Shown: piece after piece, positions 1 to 7,154 of the stretch
Position numbering within the stretch: the stretch's first letter is position 1
Layout of the letters: every line of letters begins with the position of its first letter
Source: an uncultured Bacteroidota bacterium
GTDB taxonomy: Bacteria > Bacteroidota > Bacteroidia > Bacteroidales > F082
NCBI GenBank assembly: GCA_900542475.1
Contig: UQNO01000048.1
Coordinates: 1 to 14,887, forward strand
DNA: 14,887 bases
Reading direction: 5' to 3'
Program-made: the position numbers and the translations under genes
The notes under the pieces: generated by a model
Databases searched by the model: none
Told to the model about the DNA's origin: nothing
The model's input: only the letters and a program-made list of their open reading frames with translations

Positions 1-69
1 CAGAAGATCCTCCACCGTTCCGACGGGACAGAGATAGCCGCAGAACAGCTTGCCGAGAAGCACGACAGC
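1..69 (-). other. Polyferredoxin-like (NapH/CcoG-type) coding fragment joined in frame to the HMG-CoA reductase
   Basis: Read on the minus strand, the last ~23 codons before the edge give a short hydrophobic run followed by LFCGYLCPVGTVEDLL. Phe-Cys-Gly-(aromatic)-x-Cys-Pro-x-Gly is the typical cysteine motif after a transmembrane helix in membrane-bound 4Fe-4S proteins such as NapH, NosR-like and CcoG proteins. It has no place in HMG-CoA reductase. The switch lies near nucleotides 64-75, within an Ala/Val-rich stretch that both proteins could share. An assembly chimera at a contig end is the simplest reading, and a real rearrangement is the alternative. Confidence 0.55.
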
Positions 70-363
70 CGCCGCGACAACACTGCTCTCCTCGATGACC
101 ATCGGCACCATGTGAACCTTGCCGTTGATAATCACATTAGGCACAATGCCGTAAGGAATGTGGAAATTGGAAATGGTGTTCTCGCTGAACTCGTCAAACT
201 GTCTTTGCTTCTCCAAATCGCTATACCAGAAACCTTTCAAAAGGGCAATGAACTCCCCGGGATTCTCAATGTATTCTGAAACGGCCTTCAACTTGTCCTC
301 TTTCAGAAGCTTGGAAAATCCTTTAATAATACGGTCGCGCTTTCTGGGTTTTTCTTCTTCCAT
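1..363 (-). CDS. mvaA: Class II HMG-CoA reductase, N-terminal part (runs off left edge; probably chimeric)
   Basis: Frame is open from ATG 363-361 to the window edge, 121 codons. Residues about 10-99 look like the N-terminus of bacterial class II 3-hydroxy-3-methylglutaryl-CoA reductase of the mevalonate pathway. There is a KGFSKL-type start, an ENTISNFHIPYG segment near 61-71, and PMVIEESSVVAAA at 87-99, which holds the family's catalytic glutamate region. From about residue 100 the protein stops resembling the family, which normally continues with Ser-Lys-Ala-Ala and an aromatic. Instead it reads FCGYLCPVGT (107-116), a motif of membrane polyferredoxins. The enzyme's cofactor and substrate domains lie outside the window or are missing. 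A good promoter precedes the ATG. I am confident of the family for the first ~98 residues and not of the rest. Confidence 0.75.
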   Translation of the reverse strand, partial: MEEEKPRKRDRIIKGFSKLLKEDKLKAVSEYIENPGEFIALLKGFWYSDLEKQRQFDEFSENTISNFHIPYGIVPNVIINGKVHMVPMVIEESSVVAAAVVLLGKLFCGYLCPVGTVEDLL

Positions 364-371
364 ACAGGTTG

Positions 372-401
372 CAAAATTAAAAAAAAACTAAAAACCGACA
401 A
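372..401 (-). promoter_or_regulatory. Promoter of the HMG-CoA reductase gene
   Basis: On the minus strand TTG (401-399) is followed after 19 nt by TAATTTTG (379-372), an exact match to the Bacteroidota -33/-7 pattern TTG-N19-TAnnTTTG. The -7 box ends 8 nt before the ATG at 363, so the leader would be very short. Confidence 0.7.
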
Positions 402-464
402 CCAAATCTTAAAACTTTTTATGAGTTTTGACGGATTAATTTCCGCAAATTGAGACAGGGAACT

Positions 465-481
465 GCACGGCTAAACCGTGC
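465..481. repeat. GC-rich hairpin beside a G7 tract
   Basis: GCACGG (465-470) and CCGTGC (476-481) form a perfect 6-bp stem with a CTAAA loop. Three bases further is a run of seven G (484-490). It lies between holA and the HMG-CoA reductase promoter, both minus strand. No T-run follows on either strand, so it is not a typical intrinsic terminator. It could be a small dispersed intergenic repeat; no second copy is visible in this window. Confidence 0.4.
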
Positions 482-508
482 CAGGGGGGGCGTTGTCTTT
501 TACATCGC

Positions 509-541
509 AAAAAAAACTCTAAACTCTCACTTCATGAGTTT
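509..541 (-). terminator. Possible intrinsic terminator of the amn-holA operon
   Basis: On the minus strand AAACTC (541-536) can pair with GAGTTT (526-521) around a 9-nt loop that contains the holA stop codon. Four bases later comes a run of eight T (516-509). The stem is short and AT-rich, so termination here is plausible but weakly supported. Confidence 0.4.
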
Positions 542-1525
542 GTATATCATTTCTCGATACAAGTCTTTTTGATTTACATCGCCTATGTTATAACCTTTTG
601 ATTTTAAGTCGAATTCGCGGAGAACAGCGATGTTGTCAACACATTTTTTGATGTTGTAGCGGCGGGTTGCCTCCAAGTAGTCGTCTGCGAAGAACCTGTT
701 CACGCCGATAACGCTGGCGATTCCGTCGCGGCTCTTGTCGGTGGCATAATGTAGTTTAAGGACTTTGCAGTAATAGGAATAAAGCATTATAACTGTGGCG
801 ATTAGAGGATTTTCCTTGGTGTTGTCGCCGAAATAATTGATGATTTGAACTGCTTTGGGAAAGTCGCCCTGGCTGATGGCTTTCTGAAGCTCGAAGATGT
901 TGAAATCCTTGGAAATTCCGATGTTATATTCAACATCGTCGTCGTTGATTTCTTTTTTTTGAGGCACTGCAACCATCAGTTTTTCCAACTCATTACGTAC
1001 TTTTTGCAAGTCGTTGCCGAGGAAGTCGGCAAGCATCTGGCACGCTTTCTGCTGAATCTTATAGCCGCGGTCTTCAAGATACTTCACTATCCATCTCGGC
1101 ATATCGCTATCGTACACTTTCTTCGACTCGAACAAAACATGGTTTTTGGCAAGAGTCTTGGCGAATTTCGTGCGTTTGTCGAGTTTCTTGTATTTGTAAT
1201 TCAAGACGAGAATGGTGGTTTTCGGAATCATCTCCAAGAACGGCTCCATCGTCTCGATGTTTCCCACATCTTGGGCTTCTTTTACGATGATAACCAAATA
1301 GTTGCCCATCATCGGGAAGTTGCGAGCCTGCGTCACGATGTCGTGTACGTTGACATCTTTTCCATAAAAGACTACCTGGTTGAAAGCCTTGTCGGCCTCG
1401 TCAAGTACGGTGCTCTCGATGGCGTCGCTGATGGAATCGATAAAATACGGTTCCTCGCCCATCAGGAAATACACAGGGTGGTAAATCTTGTTTTTTATCT
1501 CGGAAAGAATCTGCTCGTATGTCAT
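527..1525 (-). CDS. holA: DNA polymerase III subunit delta
   Basis: This 332-residue protein has the length and layout of the HolA delta subunit. HolA is the clamp-loader component that opens the beta sliding-clamp ring during replication. The N-terminal AAA-like domain begins with HPVYFLMGEEPYFID (about 16-30), the usual HolA opening with a degenerate ATP site. An FNIFELQKAI segment follows in the middle and a helical collar domain forms the C-terminus. I chose ATG 1525-1523 over the in-frame TTG at 1528 because the stop codon of the upstream amn gene overlaps that ATG (TGATG), which suggests translational coupling. The link to amn looks like shared transcription rather than shared function. 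Confidence in the family is high. Confidence 0.93.
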   Translation of the reverse strand: MTYEQILSEIKNKIYHPVYFLMGEEPYFIDSISDAIESTVLDEADKAFNQVVFYGKDVNVHDIVTQARNFPMMGNYLVIIVKEAQDVGNIETMEPFLEMIPKTTILVLNYKYKKLDKRTKFAKTLAKNHVLFESKKVYDSDMPRWIVKYLEDRGYKIQQKACQMLADFLGNDLQKVRNELEKLMVAVPQKKEINDDDVEYNIGISKDFNIFELQKAISQGDFPKAVQIINYFGDNTKENPLIATVIMLYSYYCKVLKLHYATDKSRDGIASVIGVNRFFADDYLEATRRYNIKKCVDNIAVLREFDLKSKGYNIGDVNQKDLYREMIYKLMK

Positions 1526-2295
1526 CAAAATCTCAAATGTTTGACTGTCAGTTTGTTATCAATAATTTGATGCAATGCGTCGATACCTATTTTGATATGT
1601 TCATCGACGAACAGCCTGCTTACTTTCTTGTCGCTTTCTTCTGTTTTCACGCCTTCTGGAATCATCGGCTGGTCGGAGACAAGAAGCAGTGCGCCTGTCG
1701 GGATTTCGTTGGCGAAGCCGGCGGCGAAGATGGTTGCTGTCTCCATGTCCACCGCCATGCAGCGTGTCTTATGAAGATAATCCTTGAACTCCTCGTCATG
1801 TTCCCACACGCGGCGGTTTGTCGTATATACGGTGCCTGTCCAATAGTCATGTCCATGGTCGCGTATAGTGGTCGAGATGGCTTTCTGCATAGAGAAAGCG
1901 GGCAGAGCCGGGACTTCGGGCAAAATGTAATTGTTTGATGTCCCCTCGCCACGTATCGCCGCTATCGGGAGAATGAGGTCGCCGACCATGTTTTTCTTCT
2001 TCACACCTCCGCATTTGCCAAGGAAAAGCACGGCTTTCGGACGAATCGCACTCAACAGGTCCATGATTGTGGCTGCGTTGGCACTTCCCATTCCGAAGTT
2101 TATCATGGTGATTTCGCCAGCAGTGGCACACGGCATAGAGCGTTCCTCGCCCACTATCGGGACATTGTTCCAATCCGCGAAAACTTCAAGATAATGTTTG
2201 AAATTCGTCAAAAGAATGTATTCCCCGAACTTGTCCAACTCTAAACCGGTGTAGCGTGGCAGCCAATTTTCTGTGATTTCCTGTTTAGTCTTCAT
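1525..2295 (-). CDS. amn: AMP nucleosidase, short Bacteroidota form
   Basis: The 256-residue protein belongs to the nucleoside phosphorylase fold. Its sequence matches the short AMP nucleosidases of Bacteroidota, which hydrolyse AMP to adenine and ribose 5-phosphate in the cytoplasm. Visible motifs are GMGSAN at 68-73 (phosphate and ribose side), LGKCGG at 92-97, DMETA at 183-187 (the Met-Glu pair that contacts ribose) and SDQP at 207-210 (the Asp expected at the purine base). It lacks the extra N-terminal domain of the much longer E. coli Amn. It is first in an operon with holA, and its stop shares one base with the holA start. A -7 box lies 17 nt upstream of ATG 2295. A uridine or purine phosphorylase is the less likely alternative. 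Confidence 0.88.
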   Translation of the reverse strand: MKTKQEITENWLPRYTGLELDKFGEYILLTNFKHYLEVFADWNNVPIVGEERSMPCATAGEITMINFGMGSANAATIMDLLSAIRPKAVLFLGKCGGVKKKNMVGDLILPIAAIRGEGTSNNYILPEVPALPAFSMQKAISTTIRDHGHDYWTGTVYTTNRRVWEHDEEFKDYLHKTRCMAVDMETATIFAAGFANEIPTGALLLVSDQPMIPEGVKTEESDKKVSRLFVDEHIKIGIDALHQIIDNKLTVKHLRF

Positions 2296-2308
2296 GAATC
2301 GCTATTTT

Positions 2309-2339
2309 TTGCAAAAATAATATTTTTTTACTAATTTTG
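2309..2339 (+). promoter_or_regulatory. Promoter of the radical SAM gene
   Basis: TTG (2309-2311, at the end of a T-run) is followed after 20 nt by TAATTTTG (2332-2339). This places transcription start near 2344, which rules out the in-frame TTG codon at 2337 and supports ATG 2358. The -33 box directly abuts the -7 box of the divergent amn promoter. Confidence 0.65.
2312..2319 (-). promoter_or_regulatory. -7 element of the amn-holA promoter
   Basis: On the minus strand TATTTTTG matches TAnnTTTG, 17 nt before the amn ATG. No clear TTG stands at the expected -33 distance. Confidence 0.55.
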
Positions 2340-2357
2340 CGGAAAATTTTAAATAAA

Positions 2358-3134
2358 ATGGCGTTTTTATCAGAAGATTTGATTTTTGGTCCCATTCACA
2401 GCAGAAGATTAGGGAACTCGTTGGGTGTCAATTTGTTACCCAAAGTAGGAAAGATATGTACTTTCAACTGCGTTTATTGTGAATGTGGCTGGAACCCGGA
2501 GAAAAGAGACAGGAAAGCGCGCCTGGTCACTCCGCAGGAATACGAGAAAACACTGGAAAATGCTCTGAAAGCAATTGTAGGGACACCGAAAGAACCCGAC
2601 AGCATCACTTTTTCCGGTAACGGAGAGCCGACACTGCATCCGGATTTTCCAGAGATTATTGATATTACCATAAGATTAAGAGACAAATACGCACCTAAAG
2701 CACTCATCAGTGTGCTGACAAACGGCACGAATATTCACAACGAAAGGGTTTTCAAGGCATTGCAGAAAGTCGATAACAACATCTGCAAACTCGATGGCGG
2801 AACTCTTGGTATTATTAATAAGGTGAATCTCCCGAACGTTAAAATCAATCTTGAACGCTATGTCTCCGACTTGCAACGTTTTGAAAGTCAGGTGATTATT
2901 CAAACATTATTTCTTCGCGGCGAACATAATGGCGAAAAAATCGACAACACAACCGACGAGGAAATTAATCTATGGCTTGAACATCTAAAAAAGATAAAGC
3001 CGAGAAAAACAATGATTTACGTCATCGACAGGGAGACTCCTGAAAAGAATCTCGTAAAGCTGTCGTCGGAAGAAATGTCTAAAATCGCTGATAAAGTTAA
3101 AGCATTGGGGTTCAACGTGGAATATTATTCTTAA
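2358..3134 (+). CDS. Radical SAM protein of the COG0731-like group
   Basis: A 258-residue radical S-adenosylmethionine enzyme. The cluster-binding motif CTFNCVYC has cysteines at 34, 38 and 41 (CX3CX2C), plus a further cysteine at 43. A SGNGEPTLHPDF segment at 86-97 corresponds to the SAM-binding GGE-type motif. The N-terminal FGPIHSRRLGNSLGVNL (10-26) is the signature of the Fe-S oxidoreductase group related to tRNA-wyosine enzymes (COG0731). The substrate of the bacterial members is not known to me, so none is assigned. The ATG at 2358 is preferred because the promoter overlaps the upstream TTG. The gene is a single unit, divergent from amn, with a separate promoter downstream for the next genes. 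Confidence 0.88.
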   Translation: MAFLSEDLIFGPIHSRRLGNSLGVNLLPKVGKICTFNCVYCECGWNPEKRDRKARLVTPQEYEKTLENALKAIVGTPKEPDSITFSGNGEPTLHPDFPEIIDITIRLRDKYAPKALISVLTNGTNIHNERVFKALQKVDNNICKLDGGTLGIINKVNLPNVKINLERYVSDLQRFESQVIIQTLFLRGEHNGEKIDNTTDEEINLWLEHLKKIKPRKTMIYVIDRETPEKNLVKLSSEEMSKIADKVKALGFNVEYYS

Positions 3135-3173
3135 AAATTTTTCAAAAATTTCTTACTTATTAAAAAAAATCAG

Positions 3174-3181
3174 TAAATTTG
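3174..3181 (+). promoter_or_regulatory. -7 element for the 3216-6644 operon
   Basis: TAAATTTG matches TAnnTTTG 34 nt before the ATG at 3216. The expected -33 position has no clear TTG. The region between it and the radical SAM gene is almost pure A/T. Confidence 0.5.
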
Positions 3182-3215
3182 CAACGCAAAAAAAAAGCAA
3201 ATAAAATTTAAAATC

Positions 3216-3830
3216 ATGAATAATAAGAAATTGACATTTATCAACATCGGATTAGTGGTTGTCGCTGTGTTTTTAGTTTATTTAGTATTCGACAGCATCA
3301 GACAACCCGTGGTTTTCGAAAACACTCGCAGAGAAAGAGAAATCAAAGTCGTTCAAAGTTTGAAAGACATCAGAAGCACACAGATTTTGTTCAAGCAGAC
3401 ATACAACAGATACACTGCTGATTTCGATTCTCTCATTGAGTATGTCAAGACAGGCGAGCTTCCTGTTGTCCATATCATCGCCGACCCGACCGATACAACA
3501 TTCACCAAGACTATCAACGACACCGTTGGTCATATCAAGGTTATCGACTCTTTGTTCGGAAAGAGGGAAAGCTTTGACATCAACACTCTTCGCATCGTCC
3601 CGTTCTCGGAGGGAGTGGAGTTTGAGATGCAAGCCGGCGCAATCCGTCGTGGCGGCTTGAAAGTGGCTGTGTTCGAGGCGAAAACTCCTTACGGCTCATA
3701 CCTCTGGGACCTCGATCCGCAGAGAGTCAACAACTTGAGGGCTGAACAAGAGGACTTAGATAAATATGCGGGTCTGAAAGTCGGCTCGATGGACGAGCCT
3801 TCTACAAGCGGCAACTGGGAATCATTATAA
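3216..3830 (+). CDS. Membrane-anchored protein of unknown function
   Basis: 204 residues, not recognised as a named family. A short basic start (MNNKK) precedes a single hydrophobic helix at about 8-25. The rest is a soluble, charged domain. A helical stretch (about 33-68, many Arg/Lys/Glu) is followed by a beta-rich part, and the tail is rich in Ser, Thr and acidic residues. The lack of a lipobox and of a clear cleavage site suggests an N-in, C-out anchor with a periplasmic domain. The layout is loosely like a pilin or pseudopilin, but there is no prepilin peptidase motif. It opens an operon: its stop lies 2 nt before the DUF3822 start. The gene has ordinary codon use, so it is very likely real. 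Confidence 0.75.
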   Translation: MNNKKLTFINIGLVVVAVFLVYLVFDSIRQPVVFENTRREREIKVVQSLKDIRSTQILFKQTYNRYTADFDSLIEYVKTGELPVVHIIADPTDTTFTKTINDTVGHIKVIDSLFGKRESFDINTLRIVPFSEGVEFEMQAGAIRRGGLKVAVFEAKTPYGSYLWDLDPQRVNNLRAEQEDLDKYAGLKVGSMDEPSTSGNWESL

Positions 3831-3832
3831 TC

Positions 3833-4462
3833 ATGGTTCCTCCCGCCGATAATTTGAACAACAACGAGTTAACCATCCGGCATTCAACGGATGGTTTTTC
3901 GTATGTCATTTTCGACAACAACCGTAACACTTTTGTGCCAGCCGCGGTGTTTCAAGAGGAAGACAAACGAAAGTATCTTGACTTGCTCGGTCTGACAGAT
4001 GACGACAGCATAGTGTGCGCCGACTATATAGAACTCGCAGAGGCATATAACGTTTACGCTGTGTCAAAAAAAGATTTCGAAACGATAGGGAACAGTCCGG
4101 TAAAAATCGAAAGCCGTCATTCTTCAAGCGTGTTGGTCGCAGACCTCGTCAAAAAAAATCTTGAGCGCGTTGACGATACCAGAGTTTATCTGAATGTTAA
4201 AGACAATAGCTTCGAGATGATTGTCTTGAAAGGAGCCAGTCTGTTGTTTGACAATCATTTCCGCTTCAAGACGAAAGAAGATTTTCTTTATTTTCTGCTC
4301 TTTTCGGTGGAGCAGCTGAATCTTGACGCAGGTTCCGTTCCGGTATATTTTCTTGGCAAGATAGAAGAAACATCGGCAATCACGGAGATTGTGTCAAGAT
4401 ATTTCCGCGACATACGATTCATGAGCAAAGATTATTTAAATAAACTAATGACATGCGAATAA
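3833..4462 (+). CDS. DUF3822 family protein
   Basis: 209 residues. The sequence fits DUF3822, a Bacteroidota family with an actin/HSP70-like (ASKHA) fold and no established biochemical role. The N-terminus (about 12-35) reads LTIRHSTDGFSYVIFDNNRN, the family's first beta-hairpin, and FLYFLLFSVEQLNLD is seen near 150-164. Members usually sit directly upstream of rsmD, as here. Its last 10 nt overlap the rsmD start, so the two are almost certainly co-translated. A job connected with ribosome maturation is suggested only by this conserved neighbourhood. No signal peptide is visible, so it is probably cytoplasmic. Confidence 0.82.
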   Translation: MVPPADNLNNNELTIRHSTDGFSYVIFDNNRNTFVPAAVFQEEDKRKYLDLLGLTDDDSIVCADYIELAEAYNVYAVSKKDFETIGNSPVKIESRHSSSVLVADLVKKNLERVDDTRVYLNVKDNSFEMIVLKGASLLFDNHFRFKTKEDFLYFLLFSVEQLNLDAGSVPVYFLGKIEETSAITEIVSRYFRDIRFMSKDYLNKLMTCE

Positions 4463-5025
4463 TAAGAGGTAGTCATCAGAGACGACAAATAGTGGCGCCC
4501 GACAACCTCCCGACGCGCCCGACAACCGACATGGCAAAGGAAAGCCTGTTCAACATCCTTGAAAATCAGCTGGATTGGGAGAAGACGACCGCCCTTGACC
4601 TTTTTGCGGGTACTGGAAACATCTCTTACGAACTCGTGTCAAGAGGCTGTCCACAAGTGACCGCCGTTGACGAGAATAACAATTGTGTGAGATTTATCAG
4701 AGAGACAGCAAACAAGCTGAATATGAGCCGACTATCTGTGATAAAGTCGGATGTTTTCCGTTTCCTGCCGATGCACAAGGCTAAATACGACTTCATCTTC
4801 GCCGACCCGCCATACGACTGCAAACATTATGAACTGCTTGTCGATTTGATTTTTCAGAATGAATATCTGAAAGAAGATGGGATTTTTGTTTTGGAACACA
4901 ACGGAACTCTCGACTTCTCGGAGCATCCGCATTATTACGACCATAGAAGATACGGAAAAGTCAACTTCACATTTTTTGCGGCGTCGCCGGTAACGGAAGA
5001 AGATTCTTCGACAATCTCAAAATGA
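4453..5025 (+). CDS. rsmD: 16S rRNA (guanine(966)-N(2))-methyltransferase, RsmD family
   Basis: 190 residues, the normal size for RsmD, which methylates G966 of 16S rRNA in the assembling 30S subunit. The N-terminus MRIIRGSHQRRQI followed by TRPTTDMAKESLFNIL (21-36) is the family signature. The SAM-binding Rossmann motif ALDLFAGTG covers 47-55. The catalytic DPPY motif of N2-guanine methyltransferases is at 118-121. The start ATG lies inside the end of DUF3822 (10-nt overlap), and its TGA overlaps an ATG at 5022, so translation is probably coupled along the operon. Confidence is high. Confidence 0.93.
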   Translation: MRIIRGSHQRRQIVAPDNLPTRPTTDMAKESLFNILENQLDWEKTTALDLFAGTGNISYELVSRGCPQVTAVDENNNCVRFIRETANKLNMSRLSVIKSDVFRFLPMHKAKYDFIFADPPYDCKHYELLVDLIFQNEYLKEDGIFVLEHNGTLDFSEHPHYYDHRRYGKVNFTFFAASPVTEEDSSTISK

Positions 5026-5060
5026 AAAATTTGAAAATAAATCATTTAAAAATAAATAAC

Positions 5061-6644
5061 ATGAAAAAACTACTGTTATCATTATCTATTTTGTTGAGTG
5101 TCAATATTATAGTCGCTCAAATTGATGTCAACGAATATGAATTTGACGGTGCTAACTGCACCAGTATCATGGTAGGCAAAGATGCTTCCACCGATGGCTC
5201 GGTGATGACATCGCACACTTGCGACAGTTGGTATCGCACATGGATGCGCTGGGAGAAGGCCGCCGACTATGAGAAAGGCGCCACGATGAAAATTTACAAA
5301 GGTGCGATGCACACTTTCAATGCCAAAGAGGTCAACGGCTTGGAGGTGGCTGGCGAGATACCGCAGGCGGCGCACACCTACGCTTTCCTCAACACGGCTT
5401 ATCCTTGTTTCAACGAGAAACAGCTGGCAATTGGCGAGACAACATTCACGGGGCCGGACACACTTCGCAACAAAAACGGAATGTTCATGATTGAAGAACT
5501 TGAGCGCGTGGCGCTGCAACGCTGCGACAACGCTCGCGATGCTATTCGTCTCATCGGCGAGCTCATCAAAGAATATGGCTATGGCGACAGCGGCGAAGCT
5601 ATCACTATCGCCGACACCAAAGAGGTGTGGCTCATGGAGATAATGGGAGAAGGTCCGAAGAAGATAGGCGGTATCTGGGCCGCGCAGAGAGTGCCTGACG
5701 GCGAAGTAAGCGTGTCGGCCAATATTCCGAGAATTAAATATTTAAACAGGGACGACAAAGACAACTTCATCTGCTCCGACAATATCGAGAAGGTCGCCAA
5801 AAAACATGGTCTTTGGGACGGAAAAGAAGAGTTTGTATGGTATAAGGTGTTTTCCAGCGACTACTCCAACGGAAAGAACTTCCGTGAACGCGAGTGGTTC
5901 ATCTTCAACGAGTTGGCTCCGTCATTGAACCTCGATAAAAATGCCGAAGACATTCCATTCTCGGTGAAACCTGAATCTAAAGTCGATGTGCGTGACGTGA
6001 TGAGGCTTCTCCGCAGTTACTATGAGGGTACCGATATGGACATCACACGTAACCTTAAGATTGTCAACCGCGACGGCGATACCATCGTGTCTCCCACCGC
6101 CAACCCGTGGATGGGCGGCAACGAACAGAAAGTTTATAATATGCTTAAGCCAGGCACCATAGAGTTTAAACGTGGCGTGGCCATGTCTTGGTGCTCATAT
6201 TCCTTTGTTGCACAGCTCCGCGACTGGATGCCTGACGAAATCGGCGGCATCTGCTGGATAGGTCTTGAAAACCCTGGACAAAGCCCGAGAATACCTGTAT
6301 ATAGCGGCAGCACTAAAATGCCTTCGTGCTTCGACAGATGCGGTCACGCCGGATATGACGAATCGACAGCGTTGTGGCGTTACAGAAAAGCCAACAAACT
6401 CGCACAGGTCAACTGGGGACTTTGCAAAGACCTTATGTATAAAAACATCTATCGCTTGGAAGACAAAGCCATGGATGAACTGCCGGAACTCGAGAAGAAA
6501 GTCCGGAAACTTCTTGACGAAGGCGAGAAAGACAAGGCTGTTGAGGCTTTGAACCGTTATACGTCAGATTTCGAGGCCGCCGCAGCGGAAATCTGGAAGG
6601 ATATGGAACACAAGTTCTGGGAGAGATTCTGGACAGGTTTCTGA
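5061..6644 (+). CDS. Secreted C69-family dipeptidase
   Basis: 527 residues from ATG 5061. The N-terminus is a clear signal peptide: MKKLLLSLSILLSVNIIVAQ, with cleavage expected around residues 19-20. The mature start holds NCTSIMVGKDASTDGS (32-47), where Cys33 matches the catalytic N-terminal nucleophile of peptidase family C69 (Ntn-hydrolase dipeptidases, also called U34). GEIPQAAHTYAFLN and the IGETTF segment further on are also family hallmarks. The enzyme likely cleaves dipeptides in the periplasm. An in-frame ATG at 5022 overlaps the rsmD stop and would add 13 residues in front of the signal peptide. I prefer 5061 because it gives a standard signal sequence. Co-transcription with rsmD is likely; a functional link is not evident. 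Confidence 0.9.
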   Translation: MKKLLLSLSILLSVNIIVAQIDVNEYEFDGANCTSIMVGKDASTDGSVMTSHTCDSWYRTWMRWEKAADYEKGATMKIYKGAMHTFNAKEVNGLEVAGEIPQAAHTYAFLNTAYPCFNEKQLAIGETTFTGPDTLRNKNGMFMIEELERVALQRCDNARDAIRLIGELIKEYGYGDSGEAITIADTKEVWLMEIMGEGPKKIGGIWAAQRVPDGEVSVSANIPRIKYLNRDDKDNFICSDNIEKVAKKHGLWDGKEEFVWYKVFSSDYSNGKNFREREWFIFNELAPSLNLDKNAEDIPFSVKPESKVDVRDVMRLLRSYYEGTDMDITRNLKIVNRDGDTIVSPTANPWMGGNEQKVYNMLKPGTIEFKRGVAMSWCSYSFVAQLRDWMPDEIGGICWIGLENPGQSPRIPVYSGSTKMPSCFDRCGHAGYDESTALWRYRKANKLAQVNWGLCKDLMYKNIYRLEDKAMDELPELEKKVRKLLDEGEKDKAVEALNRYTSDFEAAAAEIWKDMEHKFWERFWTGF

Positions 6645-6677
6645 TAGAGTCCCGTCGAATCACTATGTCAACGAGTA

Positions 6678-6714
6678 TATTGTCGGCTATCCAGCATGTT
6701 TCGAGCCGACAATA
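6678..6714. terminator. Hairpin downstream of the dipeptidase gene
   Basis: TATTGTCGGCT (6678-6688) and AGCCGACAATA (6704-6714) form a perfect 11-bp stem with a 15-nt loop, 33 nt after the dipeptidase stop. No T-run follows on either strand, so it may stabilise the 3' end or act with the next hairpin rather than terminate alone. Confidence 0.5.
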
Positions 6715-6731
6715 GAAAGTATTAATGTGTT

Positions 6732-6768
6732 GAGTATGAATGTCCGGTTCATACTCTCTTTGATTTTG
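6732..6768 (+). terminator. Likely intrinsic terminator of the 3216-6644 operon
   Basis: GAGTATGAA (6732-6740) and TTCATACTC (6748-6756) form a perfect 9-bp stem with a 7-nt loop, followed by the T-rich stretch TCTTTGATTTT. The 3' arm overlaps the stop codon of the convergent gene ending at 6749. Confidence 0.55.
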
Positions 6769-7087
6769 GAAGTTTGCTTACGACGATATTGAAGGAAATT
6801 GCAATCAACTCTTTTACAACACTGTCGTCGAGGACGTTGAGATAGAGGTCGCTCCAGTGAGTCTTGTTCATGTGAAATGCCGGACGAACCCCGTCGTAGC
6901 GTTCACGCATCTCAATGCCAACATCTGGAGGAAGTTTGACAGCAACATAAGGCTCTGGAGTATCGAGGTGCATGAGGAGAAACCATTTGCCCTGAATGCG
7001 CCATGAGACACATTTTACATCAAATAAATCTTCGGTGACATGCTCGTTGAGACCAAGAGCAAACTCTCTTATTTCTTCAATATTCAT
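6749..7087 (-). CDS. MmcQ/YjbR family protein
   Basis: 112 residues, the usual length of this small family with a double-wing fold. Typical features are MNIEEIREFALGL at the start, a VSWRIQGKWFLLM strand pair (27-39), HMNKTHW at 72-78 and VVSKLPKSKR at the C-terminus. Some members are annotated as DNA-binding by structural similarity, but no cellular role is firmly established. The gene stands alone, convergent with the dipeptidase operon, behind a consensus promoter with a leader of roughly 60-65 nt. Confidence 0.88.
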   Translation of the reverse strand: MNIEEIREFALGLNEHVTEDLFDVKCVSWRIQGKWFLLMHLDTPEPYVAVKLPPDVGIEMRERYDGVRPAFHMNKTHWSDLYLNVLDDSVVKELIAISFNIVVSKLPKSKRV

Positions 7088-7154
7088 AACTTTAACTCAT
7101 TTGTCGATATTTCGTGAATGTTATCTTTTCCGGAGATTTTTTTTTAGTACGACG

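Noticed and set aside
1525..1528. TTG at 1528 as the holA start
   Set aside because: The adjacent ATG at 1525 overlaps the amn stop in a typical coupling arrangement and needs no unusual start codon.
845..1570. 241-codon open frame opposite holA
   Set aside because: A shadow of the convincing holA gene on the other strand, with no independent support.
2337..2357. Upstream TTG start for the radical SAM protein
   Set aside because: The codon is part of the -7 promoter box, so it would not be in the mRNA.
3133..3151. A/T inverted repeat after the radical SAM gene as a terminator
   Set aside because: Runs of A and T pair with themselves in many registers. There is no GC base pair to make a stable hairpin.
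5022..5060. ATG at 5022 as the dipeptidase start
   Set aside because: It would place 13 polar residues before an otherwise standard signal peptide. The overlap with the rsmD stop keeps it possible, but 5061 fits better.
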